Positions 17,551 through 25,741 of a stretch of 54,488 nt of DNA are shown piece by piece. The stretch is from an uncultured Fidelibacterota bacterium. Its GTDB lineage: Bacteria; Fidelibacterota; Marinisomatia; Marinisomatales; Marinisomataceae. Position 1 is the stretch's first letter. Every line of letters starts with the position of its first letter. The notes beneath the pieces are model-generated. The model searched no databases and was not told where the DNA came from. It worked only from the letters and a program-made list of their open reading frames with translations. A program made the position numbers and the translations under genes. Location of the stretch: assembly GCA_902575395.1 (NCBI GenBank), contig CACGRA010000004.1:1-54488 (forward strand), read 5' to 3'.

Positions 17551-18230
17551 TGGAATTTCTATCACAACATTATACTATTTCATTTGCTATGTTAATTGTT
17601 TGGATCCTTACTTACTGGTATGGGAAGAAAATTGATGACAGCGACAAGGTAACATTTGGATATTTTTTAATTGGAATCAGCATTGTTCAAGAATTTGCAG
17701 ATTACATTGGAAGATATTATGGGAGTATTAATGGATTGTATGATTTCCAAATATTAAAAGAGCTACCATTACAACCATGCCACTTTGCTTATTTCTCGCT
17801 TTTGCTTGCAATCTATACGCGCAAACAGATATTCTTTGATATTGGATATTTCTTTGGGATTTCTGGAGCATTACTTGGAATTATTACACCCGGTAATGAT
17901 GGTATTTATAGTTTGTGGTCTAATTTAACAGCGCACTTTCAACACTCATTCATTATTATGAATATTATGTGGTGTGTTTCTGCATTAAATATGGGTTGCA
18001 CAAAACGTTCGATTTTAAATGCATTTTTATTCTTAAATATTATGATAATCCCAATTGGATTATTTGATATGATAACAGGACAAAATTATTTCTTTTTAAT
18101 GAAAGCACCTGAACTACTTGTTTATAATCCTTTACTACCAATCACAACATGGCCATGGTATATCCTGTGGATTGAATTTATATTTTTCCCTTATTGCTAT
18201 ATATTTTATTTAGCAGTACGAAAAGATTAG
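17550..18230 (+). CDS. YwaF/TMEM164-like integral membrane protein (TIGR02206 type)
   Basis: 226 aa with six or seven transmembrane segments. It matches the TIGR02206/YwaF pattern: Cys77 in LPLQPCHFA, GALLGIITP, His132 in FQHSFII and NYFFLMKAP, then WPWYIL near the C-terminus. Human TMEM164, in the same superfamily, has been reported as an acyltransferase forming ether phospholipids, with a conserved Cys and His proposed as catalytic. Acyltransferase activity here is inference only. It is coupled to the YiiX-like hydrolase by a 1-nt overlap, and its stop overlaps the convergent nuclease stop (TTAG). Confidence 0.7.
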   Translation: MEFLSQHYTISFAMLIVWILTYWYGKKIDDSDKVTFGYFLIGISIVQEFADYIGRYYGSINGLYDFQILKELPLQPCHFAYFSLLLAIYTRKQIFFDIGYFFGISGALLGIITPGNDGIYSLWSNLTAHFQHSFIIMNIMWCVSALNMGCTKRSILNAFLFLNIMIIPIGLFDMITGQNYFFLMKAPELLVYNPLLPITTWPWYILWIEFIFFPYCYIFYLAVRKD

Positions 18231-19012
18231 TTATCAAAAGAAGCTTTTAATTCTGGATAAGTCTCGCGATATAAACATTGTTCACATGAATCTGTATCAA
18301 GTGCAGGGATAGAATCGTCTTGTAAACAATCATATAGCGCATCAACTGTAGGATCAATCCAATCAGTATCTAAAGAAAATTCAACAAGAGTTCTTCTAAA
18401 ATGCATTGAGTCTCCAAGATAAGGCTTGCTAGCATCTCCATTATAATACATTAAGTAACCAGTTGTTGAAACTGGAAATCCATTTTTTTGTAGTAACCAG
18501 CTATATATTTCTAATTGTCTTTTATAAGTTGCTCCACCACCAAAAACATCTTCTGGTGTATTCAAAGGTTTCTCACGAGCAGTAGCTTTAAAATCTACAA
18601 CCACTAACTCATCTTTTTCATTAACCATAATATCATCAACCCCTCCATAAAAGAGTATATTATATTTTTCATGCAGATACTGAATTCCTTTTCTAGTGGA
18701 TTGCCAGTCTCCTAAATTTGGATGATTAAATGGCTTAATATTTAAATTATATTCCTTAAAAAGGCCATGCGGTCTATCTTCTTTTCTGCAATGCTCTACT
18801 TCTTTTTTAAGCAATTCATCTACTGCGGAATTAATAGCCCATGACGGCCCTTGAGGTTCTCTAAAGCCTAATCTGACTTCAAAGTAAAAACATCTTTCAC
18901 AGTTACAGAATAATTCAATTTTTGTACGACTTAATTTAAATGTAGATGAACTATTAGGATCATATCTCCAATTTTCACCAACAATAGGATTATATTTTCT
19001 TTGATACCCCAC
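18227..19012 (-). CDS. PD-(D/E)XK nuclease with possible Fe-S cluster (RecB/Cas4-like)
   Basis: 261 aa. The nuclease core has GGVDDIMV (metal Asp, near 126), VVVDFKA (D-x-K, near 142-145) and a motif-IV Gln in YKRQLEIYSWLL. N-terminal Cys36, Cys38 and Cys41 (FCNCERCFYFE) and C-terminal Cys243 and Cys246 (SCEQCLYRE) could hold a [4Fe-4S] cluster as in Cas4, AddB and RecB-like nucleases. No cas genes or CRISPR are near. It is last in the minus-strand tRNA/exonuclease unit, 2 nt after the aldo/keto reductase. The likely role is DNA repair or end processing. Confidence 0.75.
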   Translation of the reverse strand: MGYQRKYNPIVGENWRYDPNSSSTFKLSRTKIELFCNCERCFYFEVRLGFREPQGPSWAINSAVDELLKKEVEHCRKEDRPHGLFKEYNLNIKPFNHPNLGDWQSTRKGIQYLHEKYNILFYGGVDDIMVNEKDELVVVDFKATAREKPLNTPEDVFGGGATYKRQLEIYSWLLQKNGFPVSTTGYLMYYNGDASKPYLGDSMHFRRTLVEFSLDTDWIDPTVDALYDCLQDDSIPALDTDSCEQCLYRETYPELKASFDN

Positions 19013-19014
19013 AA

Positions 19015-19884
19015 TTAATCAACATCCAATGGATCAAACTTTTCTTGCCACGCCAAAGACTGTGCTTTGTTTGAAACAGAAAGATGGCTCATATCTTCAC
19101 CCGTAATGGTAAAGTTCAAATCTAAGTTTTCTTTTAAACGTTCATAATTAACAGATTTAGGAAGAACTGGATACCCAAGCTGAATAGACCATTTTAACAA
19201 CAGTTGAGCAACAGTAACATTATATTTCTCTGCAACTTCTAAGAATGGAATGGATGGATCGTTTTTCATCGCTTCAGGTTTTGAATTCCAACGAGATCCT
19301 TCTCTCCAGTTAGGCAAAGGAGCTAAAGTGGAGTATGCAATTGGTAAAATATTATGATTATTCATATATACTTCTAACGCATCTGGTATCATATGGTAAG
19401 GATGAATCTCAATTTGATTTGCAACAGGCATTTCTATTTGAGCATCTTCAATTTCTTTAATATGCTTTACATTATAATTAGAAACACCAATATGCTTTAC
19501 CTTGCCTTGTTTCTTTAATTCAACCATTGCTTCCCATAATTCTACTCTAGAATTGGTTGCAAATGGATTATGAATGAGATATAAATCAATTTCATTTAAC
19601 TGAAGGAGTTTTAAACTTTGTTCACAGGCTTCTATAGCACCGCTAAAAGTTTGAAATGTTTCATCTCCATACATGCCGGGCCACATTTTTGTTGTAATAA
19701 AAATATCTTCTCTAGCAATAGAAGACGATACAAGCGCATTTCCAACCCCTTCTTCATTTTGATATATCTGAGCAGTATCAATATGGCGATATCCTAAATT
19801 GAGTGCATCAGTGCATACACGTTTAGCATCATCGTTGGGAATAAGCCAAGTCCCAAGACCAACCATTGGAATTGATAAATTCAA
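19015..19884 (-). CDS. aldo/keto reductase
   Basis: 289-aa NADPH-dependent TIM-barrel oxidoreductase of the 2,5-diketo-gluconate reductase/prostaglandin F synthase type. The catalytic tetrad is in place: Asp and Tyr in RHIDTAQIYQNE, Lys in ITTKMWP and His in YLIHNPF. The cofactor end has LPKSVNYERLKENLD. The start is read as TTG at 19884, overlapping the previous stop by 4 nt (TTGA), with AGGGG 10 nt upstream; an ATG 18 nt downstream is the alternative. The natural carbonyl substrate is unknown. Confidence 0.9.
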   Translation of the reverse strand: MNLSIPMVGLGTWLIPNDDAKRVCTDALNLGYRHIDTAQIYQNEEGVGNALVSSSIAREDIFITTKMWPGMYGDETFQTFSGAIEACEQSLKLLQLNEIDLYLIHNPFATNSRVELWEAMVELKKQGKVKHIGVSNYNVKHIKEIEDAQIEMPVANQIEIHPYHMIPDALEVYMNNHNILPIAYSTLAPLPNWREGSRWNSKPEAMKNDPSIPFLEVAEKYNVTVAQLLLKWSIQLGYPVLPKSVNYERLKENLDLNFTITGEDMSHLSVSNKAQSLAWQEKFDPLDVD

Positions 19885-20399
19885 TCTAAATCATCCCCTA
19901 ATGATGAGCTACCAGAAGATGATGGCAACTTAATAGCAAGATTATCAACACCTTTTACAATAGGATTTTTAGAAAGTACAATATTCAAATGAAGAATGAG
20001 GATAGATATCATAATTGTATAAATTATTACACTAAAAAACGCATATCCCGTTAATGAACTCCACACCATAAGTAAAATAAATCCCATAATATTACTTATA
20101 AAATAAAATCGGATAAATGTAGAATAAGGCGGTGAAAAATTTCTCGCTCCTGCAATAAAAATTGGAAGCACAGGCAAAATCACCCATATCATACCAATTA
20201 TCTCGACGTCACTATACATAAATCCCCTCAACAATAATAATAATCCAGAAAAAAGAGTCGCCATATTGTTAAAAAGACTAAGCCAAAATCCATCATAAAG
20301 ACTATACATGAAATAAGTTTGACCAAAAATTAGAACAATACAATAAACAATATATTCGTATTTAGGAAATACTTCTTGATTAGAGTTTGATTTTTTCAT
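19881..20399 (-). CDS. membrane protein of unknown function
   Basis: 172 aa with four or five hydrophobic helices between residues 14 and 145 (YIVYCIVLIFGQTYFMYSLY is the first) and a Ser/Gly-rich soluble tail (SSSGSSSLGDDLD). No family recognised. It lies 3 nt after the 102-aa membrane protein and overlaps the aldo/keto reductase by 4 nt, so the three are probably translated from one message and the two membrane proteins may form a complex. Confidence 0.6.
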   Translation of the reverse strand: MKKSNSNQEVFPKYEYIVYCIVLIFGQTYFMYSLYDGFWLSLFNNMATLFSGLLLLLRGFMYSDVEIIGMIWVILPVLPIFIAGARNFSPPYSTFIRFYFISNIMGFILLMVWSSLTGYAFFSVIIYTIMISILILHLNIVLSKNPIVKGVDNLAIKLPSSSGSSSLGDDLD

Positions 20400-20402
20400 T
20401 GA

Positions 20403-20711
20403 CTACCCTTTCATTTTTTTCTGCATTTTGTTCACATCTTTACCCATTTGAACAAAAAGCAAAATAACGTCTTTATAGATAACTGTAAAGAGCCAAGCAA
20501 GGAATGCAAAGAAAGCTCCAACTAATATCATTCCAAACCACACCAACATTTCTCCTCCATCTGCATATCGACTATTAGCTAGCTCCCAATACGGAGCTGC
20601 AGTTATAAAAGTAAGAATCATCACTAAAGCTGGGTTTACATATTGTAATATATTAAATATAGCATATGCATAAGATAGTCCCACAAATTTTGATTCATAT
20701 TTTTTACTCAT
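20403..20711 (-). CDS. small membrane protein of unknown function
   Basis: 102 aa. There are two hydrophobic regions (about 13-40 and 56-88) and a basic, amphipathic C-terminus ending in KDVNKMQKKMKG, expected to face the cytoplasm. A good AGGAG-like site lies before the ATG. No family recognised. It is preceded by 47 bp after the exonuclease stop and followed by the 172-aa membrane protein after 3 nt. Confidence 0.6.
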   Translation of the reverse strand: MSKKYESKFVGLSYAYAIFNILQYVNPALVMILTFITAAPYWELANSRYADGGEMLVWFGMILVGAFFAFLAWLFTVIYKDVILLFVQMGKDVNKMQKKMKG

Positions 20712-20758
20712 TTTATTAATCTCCTTTTTCTCTTAATTGTAACTATAGAATAATTTAA

Positions 20759-21622
20759 TTAAAACTTATGTTTATCGGTAAGTGCAATTTCATCAATTCT
20801 TCCTTGAAAGTCTCCATTATAAATATGAGAAGCCATCCATTCTTTCTCATTGTCAACTTCTTCAGATGTTAAATTTTTCCACCAATATCTCTTTGGTGCA
20901 TTCCAAATATATCTTCTTGCTTTTAAAAGGTCTTTTTTATCAAAATCACTATTTAATGCAATAATCTTATATGTAGGCTTAGTAGCATTTATTAATAATT
21001 CTAAAACTGCATTATTTAAACCTTCAACATTGTAAGTCACTAGATGAATTAAAGCATCTACATCAAACATTGCACGATGTGAATCATAATAAAATCCATG
21101 CCAAATACATAAAATTTCTTGGCCTCGAGCATTTAATCCTCTTTCCATCCAATTGATATCTTTCATAGAGCATAACCAAACTTGTTCTTGTGAAAGCGGT
21201 AAACATCTATCCATCACTGCTCTATCAAATTGTGCATTATGGGCTACAACGATATCTGCATTATTAAGAATATGAGATACAGATTCCCAATCAATTGAGT
21301 GTCCTTCTACTGTATTATTATCAATGCCAGTAATTTTTGTTATTAGCGGATCAATCATTTCTTCTGGATCATTAAAAGATTGATATTCATCTACTATGCC
21401 TAACAATTCTCCGCTCGTATTATCAATAGCAGTGAGTTTTGCAGCAAATTCAATAATTTTACAATCTTGAGTATTAAGACCAGTAGTTTCAAGATCTAAG
21501 AAACATATTTTAGTCGAATGATCATTGCTATAGTCAGTTGGTAAGCTGGTGAAATGACTACCATCAAATTTTTCTAACTCAATTGTTTGATTATCATTAA
21601 TAAGTTTTGTTAGAAATGCCAT
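20759..21622 (-). CDS. DEDDh 3'-5' exonuclease (DnaQ-like)
   Basis: 287 aa from the ATG at 21620-21622. The longer open frame runs back through two tRNA genes and is rejected. The exonuclease fold has the DEDD residues in FLDLETTG (Asp, Glu), VAHNAQFDR (Asp) and SHRAMFDVDAL (His, Asp). The C-terminal 100 residues (RYIWNAPKRYWWK and following) resemble a domain found in DnaQ-like proteins of uncertain role. The likely function is DNA or RNA 3' trimming in repair. The start is 7 nt from the tRNA-Pro 3' end with no visible ribosome-binding site. Confidence 0.85.
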   Translation of the reverse strand: MAFLTKLINDNQTIELEKFDGSHFTSLPTDYSNDHSTKICFLDLETTGLNTQDCKIIEFAAKLTAIDNTSGELLGIVDEYQSFNDPEEMIDPLITKITGIDNNTVEGHSIDWESVSHILNNADIVVAHNAQFDRAVMDRCLPLSQEQVWLCSMKDINWMERGLNARGQEILCIWHGFYYDSHRAMFDVDALIHLVTYNVEGLNNAVLELLINATKPTYKIIALNSDFDKKDLLKARRYIWNAPKRYWWKNLTSEEVDNEKEWMASHIYNGDFQGRIDEIALTDKHKF

Positions 21623-21629
21623 TGTATTG

Positions 21630-21704
21630 TCGGGATGGCAGGATTCGAACCTGCGATCCCTCGCTCCCAAAGCGAGTGCCTTAACCGGACTGGGCCACAT
21701 CCCG
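21630..21704 (-). tRNA. tRNA-Pro (UGG)
   Basis: 75-nt cloverleaf. The acceptor pair is CGGGATG/CATCCCG, the anticodon stem CTCGC/GCGAG surrounds the loop TTTGGGA (anticodon TGG), the T arm has GTTCGAATC, and the discriminator is A. CCA is not encoded. It follows tRNA-His by 11 nt and precedes the exonuclease ATG by 7 nt in the same direction. Confidence 0.97.
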
Positions 21705-21715
21705 AAATTTATTTG

Positions 21716-21789
21716 GGTAACCGATGGGACTCGAACCCACAACAACCGCAACCACAATGCGGGGCTCTACCAATTGAGCTACGGCTACC
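21716..21789 (-). tRNA. tRNA-His (GUG)
   Basis: 74 nt including the encoded G-1 that pairs with C73, as expected for bacterial tRNA-His. The acceptor pair is GTAGCCG/CGGTTAC, the anticodon stem CCGCA/TGCGG surrounds the loop TTGTGGT, and the T arm has GTTCGAGTC. CCA is not encoded. Confidence 0.97.
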
Positions 21790-21793
21790 ATTG

Positions 21794-21823
21794 GCTTAAA
21801 TTTAAGCGTGGAAACTTATTATA
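21794..21823 (-). promoter_or_regulatory. -10 box and palindrome upstream of the tRNA-His unit
   Basis: On the minus strand TATAAT (21818-21823) is a consensus -10; the -35 is not clear (CTACTT at 16-nt spacing is the best). Between the predicted start near 21811 and tRNA-His lies a perfect 14-bp palindrome, GCTTAAATTTAAGC (21794-21807). It is either a leader hairpin removed by RNase P or a dimer-binding operator. Confidence 0.45.
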
Positions 21824-21863
21824 GCTTATCTTTTTAAGCAAGTAGAGTTAAATTTTTTATATA

Positions 21864-23210
21864 ATGAATACATTGAACAAATATCTAGTCAAGGAATCAC
21901 TAATTCCCTTTTTACTATCTTTAGGTGTAATCACTACAGTATTATTTCTACAATTTCTTATCAGAGCAATTGATCGTTTTTTGGGCAAAGGATTAGATGT
22001 ATGGATTATTTTAGAGTACTTATATCTGAATTTAGCATGGATTATTGCATTGTCAGTCCCAATGTCACTATTGATATCAACAGTAATGACATATGGAAGA
22101 ATGTCACAAGACAATGAAATCACTGCTTTAAAAGCAGCGGGTGTTAGTGTTTCTAGTATTATTAAACCGGCAGTATTCTTTGGAGGATTTGTTGGGTTAA
22201 TTTTATGTTTATTCAATAATTTTGTTCTTCCTGATATGAATTATCATGCAAGGCTTCTTGCAAGAGATATTTACCAGAAAAGTCCCGAATTAACAATTGA
22301 ACCTGGATATTTCATCAATACAATTCCACAATACAGTATGATTGTTAGAGATATGGAAGGGAATAATTTTAAAGATGTAAAAATATTTAGTAAATATTCT
22401 GGAACAGAGCAGGTTACAATCTATGCTGACAAGGGTAAACTCACTTCTAAAGATGATATCATTATTCTTGATTTGGAAAATGGTGAAATCCATGAAATTG
22501 ATTTAGAAGACTATAATCATTATAGAAGAATTAAGTTTGTCACACATCAAATTACTATTCCTATTGATGATTTATTATTGAATAGAAATAATGAATCAGT
22601 GCGCACAGACAGAGAAATGAAAGTATCAGAAATGATTCAAAAGATTGAAAAAAATAAAGAATATATGGTTCAAGTCAATAATAGAATCAAAACTGTACTA
22701 GACAATAATGGTATTGCATGGAGTGAAGATTTAGATTTAGAAACAGTATTGTCATCCATTGAAATTCTCAAAGAAGACAGTAAACAAATTACAGAAGAAA
22801 AAACCTACAGAGATGATATTCCAATTTCAGAGTATGAAATAAAAGAAAAATTGCGATCGTTTAATAATATATCTAGGCAATTAACAAATGAATTTATGTT
22901 GATATCAAACTATCAGAAAACAAACAATAAATATATGGTGGAGATTCACAAAAAATTTACACTTGCCTTTGCCTGTCTATTGTTTGCCATGACTGGAGCT
23001 CCCTTAGGAATTTTAGTGCGCAAAGGAGGAATTACAATTGCATCAGCGCTCAGTATTGCATTCTTTCTTGTGTATTACATCATGCTAATATGGGGAGAAC
23101 AGTTAGCAGATAGAAATCTTTTAGATCCTACATTTGGTTCATGGATGCCGAATATAATTTTATTTATTGTGGGATTGGTTTTATTTTTTCTTTCAGATAA
23201 ACAAAATTAG
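21864..23210 (+). CDS. LptF/LptG family lipopolysaccharide export permease
   Basis: 448-aa YjgP/YjgQ permease. Three N-terminal helices, a periplasmic beta-jellyroll (about 140-250), a charged probable coiled-coil insertion (about 250-340) and three C-terminal helices are seen. VPMSLLISTVMTYGRMSQDN with ITALKAAG is the conserved coupling-helix region that contacts LptB. Two such proteins normally work with LptB2 and LptC to move LPS to the outer membrane. A second copy is not in this window. The long insertion is more than E. coli LptF has. A small-protein pair follows. Confidence 0.88.
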   Translation: MNTLNKYLVKESLIPFLLSLGVITTVLFLQFLIRAIDRFLGKGLDVWIILEYLYLNLAWIIALSVPMSLLISTVMTYGRMSQDNEITALKAAGVSVSSIIKPAVFFGGFVGLILCLFNNFVLPDMNYHARLLARDIYQKSPELTIEPGYFINTIPQYSMIVRDMEGNNFKDVKIFSKYSGTEQVTIYADKGKLTSKDDIIILDLENGEIHEIDLEDYNHYRRIKFVTHQITIPIDDLLLNRNNESVRTDREMKVSEMIQKIEKNKEYMVQVNNRIKTVLDNNGIAWSEDLDLETVLSSIEILKEDSKQITEEKTYRDDIPISEYEIKEKLRSFNNISRQLTNEFMLISNYQKTNNKYMVEIHKKFTLAFACLLFAMTGAPLGILVRKGGITIASALSIAFFLVYYIMLIWGEQLADRNLLDPTFGSWMPNIILFIVGLVLFFLSDKQN

Positions 23211-23242
23211 TGAACAACTTTAAATCAAAAAAAGGAGTAGAA

Positions 23243-23527
23243 ATGAAATTAGATATTAAGAGTTTTTTAATTGGACTATTAACAACAGTGAATTTGTTTT
23301 TATTAATGGGATTTGATGACCATGAAGATGAATCTCAAAAAAATGGTAGGTACCAAGTAATTATCGATAATGAAGGACAAAAAAATTGGTATGATACTCG
23401 CTATGGAGATAAAGTTGCAATGGAATTGGGAAGTTATGGTTACATCTTACTTAAAGAAAAAGGTGGTGCGAAAGCAACATTTAAGAAAGAATTTGAATTA
23501 TCTGAAGCCTTAAAAGAAAGAGATTAA
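23243..23527 (+). CDS. small exported or anchored protein, unknown
   Basis: 94 aa from the ATG at 23243, preceded by AAAGGAG (23231-23237) at 5 nt. A GTG overlapping the lptF stop would add 11 residues but lacks such a site. The N-terminal hydrophobic segment (IKSFLIGLLTTVNLFLLMG) is a signal or anchor; a mature part with WYDTRYGDKV and a charged helical end follows. No family recognised. It is co-directional with lptF/G and with the 43-aa glycine-zipper gene 1 nt downstream, so a membrane-related role is plausible. Confidence 0.6.
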   Translation: MKLDIKSFLIGLLTTVNLFLLMGFDDHEDESQKNGRYQVIIDNEGQKNWYDTRYGDKVAMELGSYGYILLKEKGGAKATFKKEFELSEALKERD

Positions 23528-23528
23528 A

Positions 23529-23660
23529 ATGAAACCAATTGGTAAAATGGGAGTAGGGATTGCCTTAGGTGTTGCTATTGGGGCAGCAACAGATAATTTG
23601 GCAGTAGGTATCGGAATAGGTGTCGCACTTGGTGCAGCAATGTCACAATTAAAAAACTAA
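23529..23660 (+). CDS. 43-aa glycine-zipper membrane microprotein
   Basis: Short ORF read from sequence: ATG at 23529, TAA at 23658. After MKPIGKMGVG it consists of small-residue repeats (GIALGVAIGAATDN, then LAVGIGIGVALGAAMS) forming one long or two short helices with GxxxG spacing, which favours membrane helix packing. Similar tiny proteins occur in many bacteria, with no known function. It starts 1 nt after the 94-aa gene, and its stop overlaps the PBP1A stop by 4 nt (CTAA). Confidence 0.65.
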   Translation: MKPIGKMGVGIALGVAIGAATDNLAVGIGIGVALGAAMSQLKN

Positions 23661-25741
23661 TTTGTTGGTCTATTGCTTTTAAAGAAAATTTCTTTTTCTG
23701 TATTTCGAGTATTAGCACGAGGAAGTAATTTTGTATCAGAATCAATTTCAACTTCGATGACTCCTTCTGGCATAACAAAGTCTTCATCGCGAATACCTAA
23801 TTCTTTATGTGCTTCTCTCATAAAACGTGCCCATGCTGGTAATGCCGCTGTGCTCCCTGATTGCTTGTCTCCTAAGCTGACAGAGTAATCATCCATACCA
23901 TACCAAACTCCAGCAGAAATATTTGGAGTAAAGCCAACAAACCAAGCATCACTAAATCCTTGGGTAGTGCCAGTTTTTCCAGCAGCTGTATGTCTAAATT
24001 TATATTTCCATCTTGCGCTTCCACCCGTTCCTTTATCCACAACAGTCTGCAAGAGATTAGTTACCACATAAGCTGTTTCAGGACTTAACACTTCTTTTTG
24101 TGTTATATTAAATTCTTTGATAACCTGACCATATTTATCTTCAATTTTTGTAATCGCAATCGGTTCAGAATAGATTCCTTTATTAGAAAAAATTGAATAA
24201 GAGCTCACTATTTCCATTGGAGTTACTTCTGAAACACCCAACGCAATAGAATCAAAAGCACGAATTGGAGATTTAATTTGCATACGTTTTGCAACACTTT
24301 TGACTTGTTGAGCAGGAATAAGTTCTTGTACCATACGCACAGATATAAGATTCAATGAACGTCTCAACCCTTCTCTTAATGTAGTTAACCCACCTGTGCT
24401 ATTGTCATAATTTCTTGGAGTCCATTTCTCTTTTTCCCCTCTTGCATTATTTCTATATAAAGCTACTGGTTGATTTAGTAATTGAGTCGTTACAGGATAA
24501 TTATTATCAATTGCAGCTGTATAAATAAAAGGTTTAAAAACAGAACCTGGCTGCCTTCTTGCTTGTGTTGCTCTATTGTATTGATCAACATAATCAGATC
24601 TTCCTCCAATCATTGCTAATATTTCACCTGTCTTACTATCTAAAGCAATAAATGCACACTGAACCAATAAACTCTTTCTCAATTCTTCATATAATTGCAT
24701 TTGACCATTTAACATCATCTTTGTTGAATCCTCTGGAAAGATTGATAAATAACCTAATTCTGAAAAACGATCCTCATCTGCAAAAAGCTGATTATTAAAT
24801 GTATCTTGATTGTCACGTAGTGTTTTCATTACGACATCTTCTGCAATTTGTTGTAGCTTATAATCAAGAGTAGTGTAGATTTTTAAACCATCTTGATAAA
24901 TATTAATACCTAATTCTTCATCTTGTTTTTCGAGAAGTCTTCGAACATGTTCAGTAAAGTATGGGGCTTTACTTTTTGGTATTTCATAAAAAATATTATC
25001 AGGAATAATACTATTATGTTCTATATACTGTTCATGTGAAATATAATCTTGATTATACATTAATTTTAAAACGAGAGATCGCCTTTGAATTGATTTATCA
25101 AGATTTCTTAAAGGTGAATAATTGGCAGGAGAAGGCAATAATCCAACAAGCATCGCTGATTCTCCTATAGTTAATTCAGAAGCTTTTTTATTAAAATATC
25201 TTTTTGAAGCTGATTCTACACCATAGGTTCCATGTCCAAAGTGGACTGTATTTAAATACATTTCTAATATTTCTTCTTTTGTATATGTCCTCTCAATTTG
25301 AATTGCCGTGATAATTTCCTTTATTTTTCTTGTAATGCTATCTTTAAATCCAATTTCTTTATACAAATTCCGTGCTAATTGTTGAGAAAGCGTACTAAAT
25401 CCTTGTCTAAATTTCATTGCAGCTATATTCACAGCAACTGCACGAAAAACACTTTGTAAATCAACTCCCCAGTGTTGATAAAATCGTTTATCTTCTGATG
25501 AGATAGCTGCATTTTTTAAATGTTCAGGCATATCATCTAAATCAATAAATGCTCGTTTTTGTATATAAAATTCACCAATAATTTCACCATTACGATCATA
25601 TATCGTCGATAGCATTGCTGGATCAAATGTTTCTAAACGTTCAAGTGATGGTAAATCTCTAGACAGGTACAACAAATAAAATAAAATTACTATAGAGAGA
25701 TAAAAGATTATTTTAAGAGAACGAAAAAAAGAGTTAATCAT
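23657..25741 (-). CDS. mrcA: class A penicillin-binding protein (PBP1A)
   Basis: 694-aa bifunctional murein synthase. It has an N-terminal membrane anchor (about 10-28), then a GT51 glycosyltransferase domain with SSEDKRFYQHWG (catalytic Glu), GFSTLSQQLARN and MYLNTVHFGHGTYG. The transpeptidase domain has the S-x-x-K nucleophile in PGSVFKPF, SLN in RRSLNLISVRM and KTGTTQGFSD. It polymerises and cross-links peptidoglycan in the periplasm. Its ATG overlaps the fumC stop as ATGA, an unexpected pairing with a TCA enzyme. Confidence 0.95.
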   Translation of the reverse strand: MINSFFRSLKIIFYLSIVILFYLLYLSRDLPSLERLETFDPAMLSTIYDRNGEIIGEFYIQKRAFIDLDDMPEHLKNAAISSEDKRFYQHWGVDLQSVFRAVAVNIAAMKFRQGFSTLSQQLARNLYKEIGFKDSITRKIKEIITAIQIERTYTKEEILEMYLNTVHFGHGTYGVESASKRYFNKKASELTIGESAMLVGLLPSPANYSPLRNLDKSIQRRSLVLKLMYNQDYISHEQYIEHNSIIPDNIFYEIPKSKAPYFTEHVRRLLEKQDEELGINIYQDGLKIYTTLDYKLQQIAEDVVMKTLRDNQDTFNNQLFADEDRFSELGYLSIFPEDSTKMMLNGQMQLYEELRKSLLVQCAFIALDSKTGEILAMIGGRSDYVDQYNRATQARRQPGSVFKPFIYTAAIDNNYPVTTQLLNQPVALYRNNARGEKEKWTPRNYDNSTGGLTTLREGLRRSLNLISVRMVQELIPAQQVKSVAKRMQIKSPIRAFDSIALGVSEVTPMEIVSSYSIFSNKGIYSEPIAITKIEDKYGQVIKEFNITQKEVLSPETAYVVTNLLQTVVDKGTGGSARWKYKFRHTAAGKTGTTQGFSDAWFVGFTPNISAGVWYGMDDYSVSLGDKQSGSTAALPAWARFMREAHKELGIRDEDFVMPEGVIEVEIDSDTKLLPRANTRNTEKEIFFKSNRPTN

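Noticed and set aside
18227-19012. Cas4 and a CRISPR system
   Set aside because: No repeat-spacer array or other cas gene was seen; the nuclease fits the wider RecB-like PD-(D/E)XK group.
21623-21757. 45-residue N-terminal extension of the exonuclease
   Set aside because: The extension would be encoded by the tRNA-Pro and part of the tRNA-His sequence; the exonuclease-like protein begins at 21622.
21716-21789. tRNA-His apparently lacking the encoded G-1
   Set aside because: With T8/A9 aligned to E. coli tRNA-His the first G is G-1 and pairs with C73; the tRNA is ordinary.
21627-21824. Plus-strand ORF of 65 codons with a GWQDSNLRS-like start
   Set aside because: It is the antisense of tRNA-Pro and tRNA-His, a well-known spurious translation of tRNA genes.
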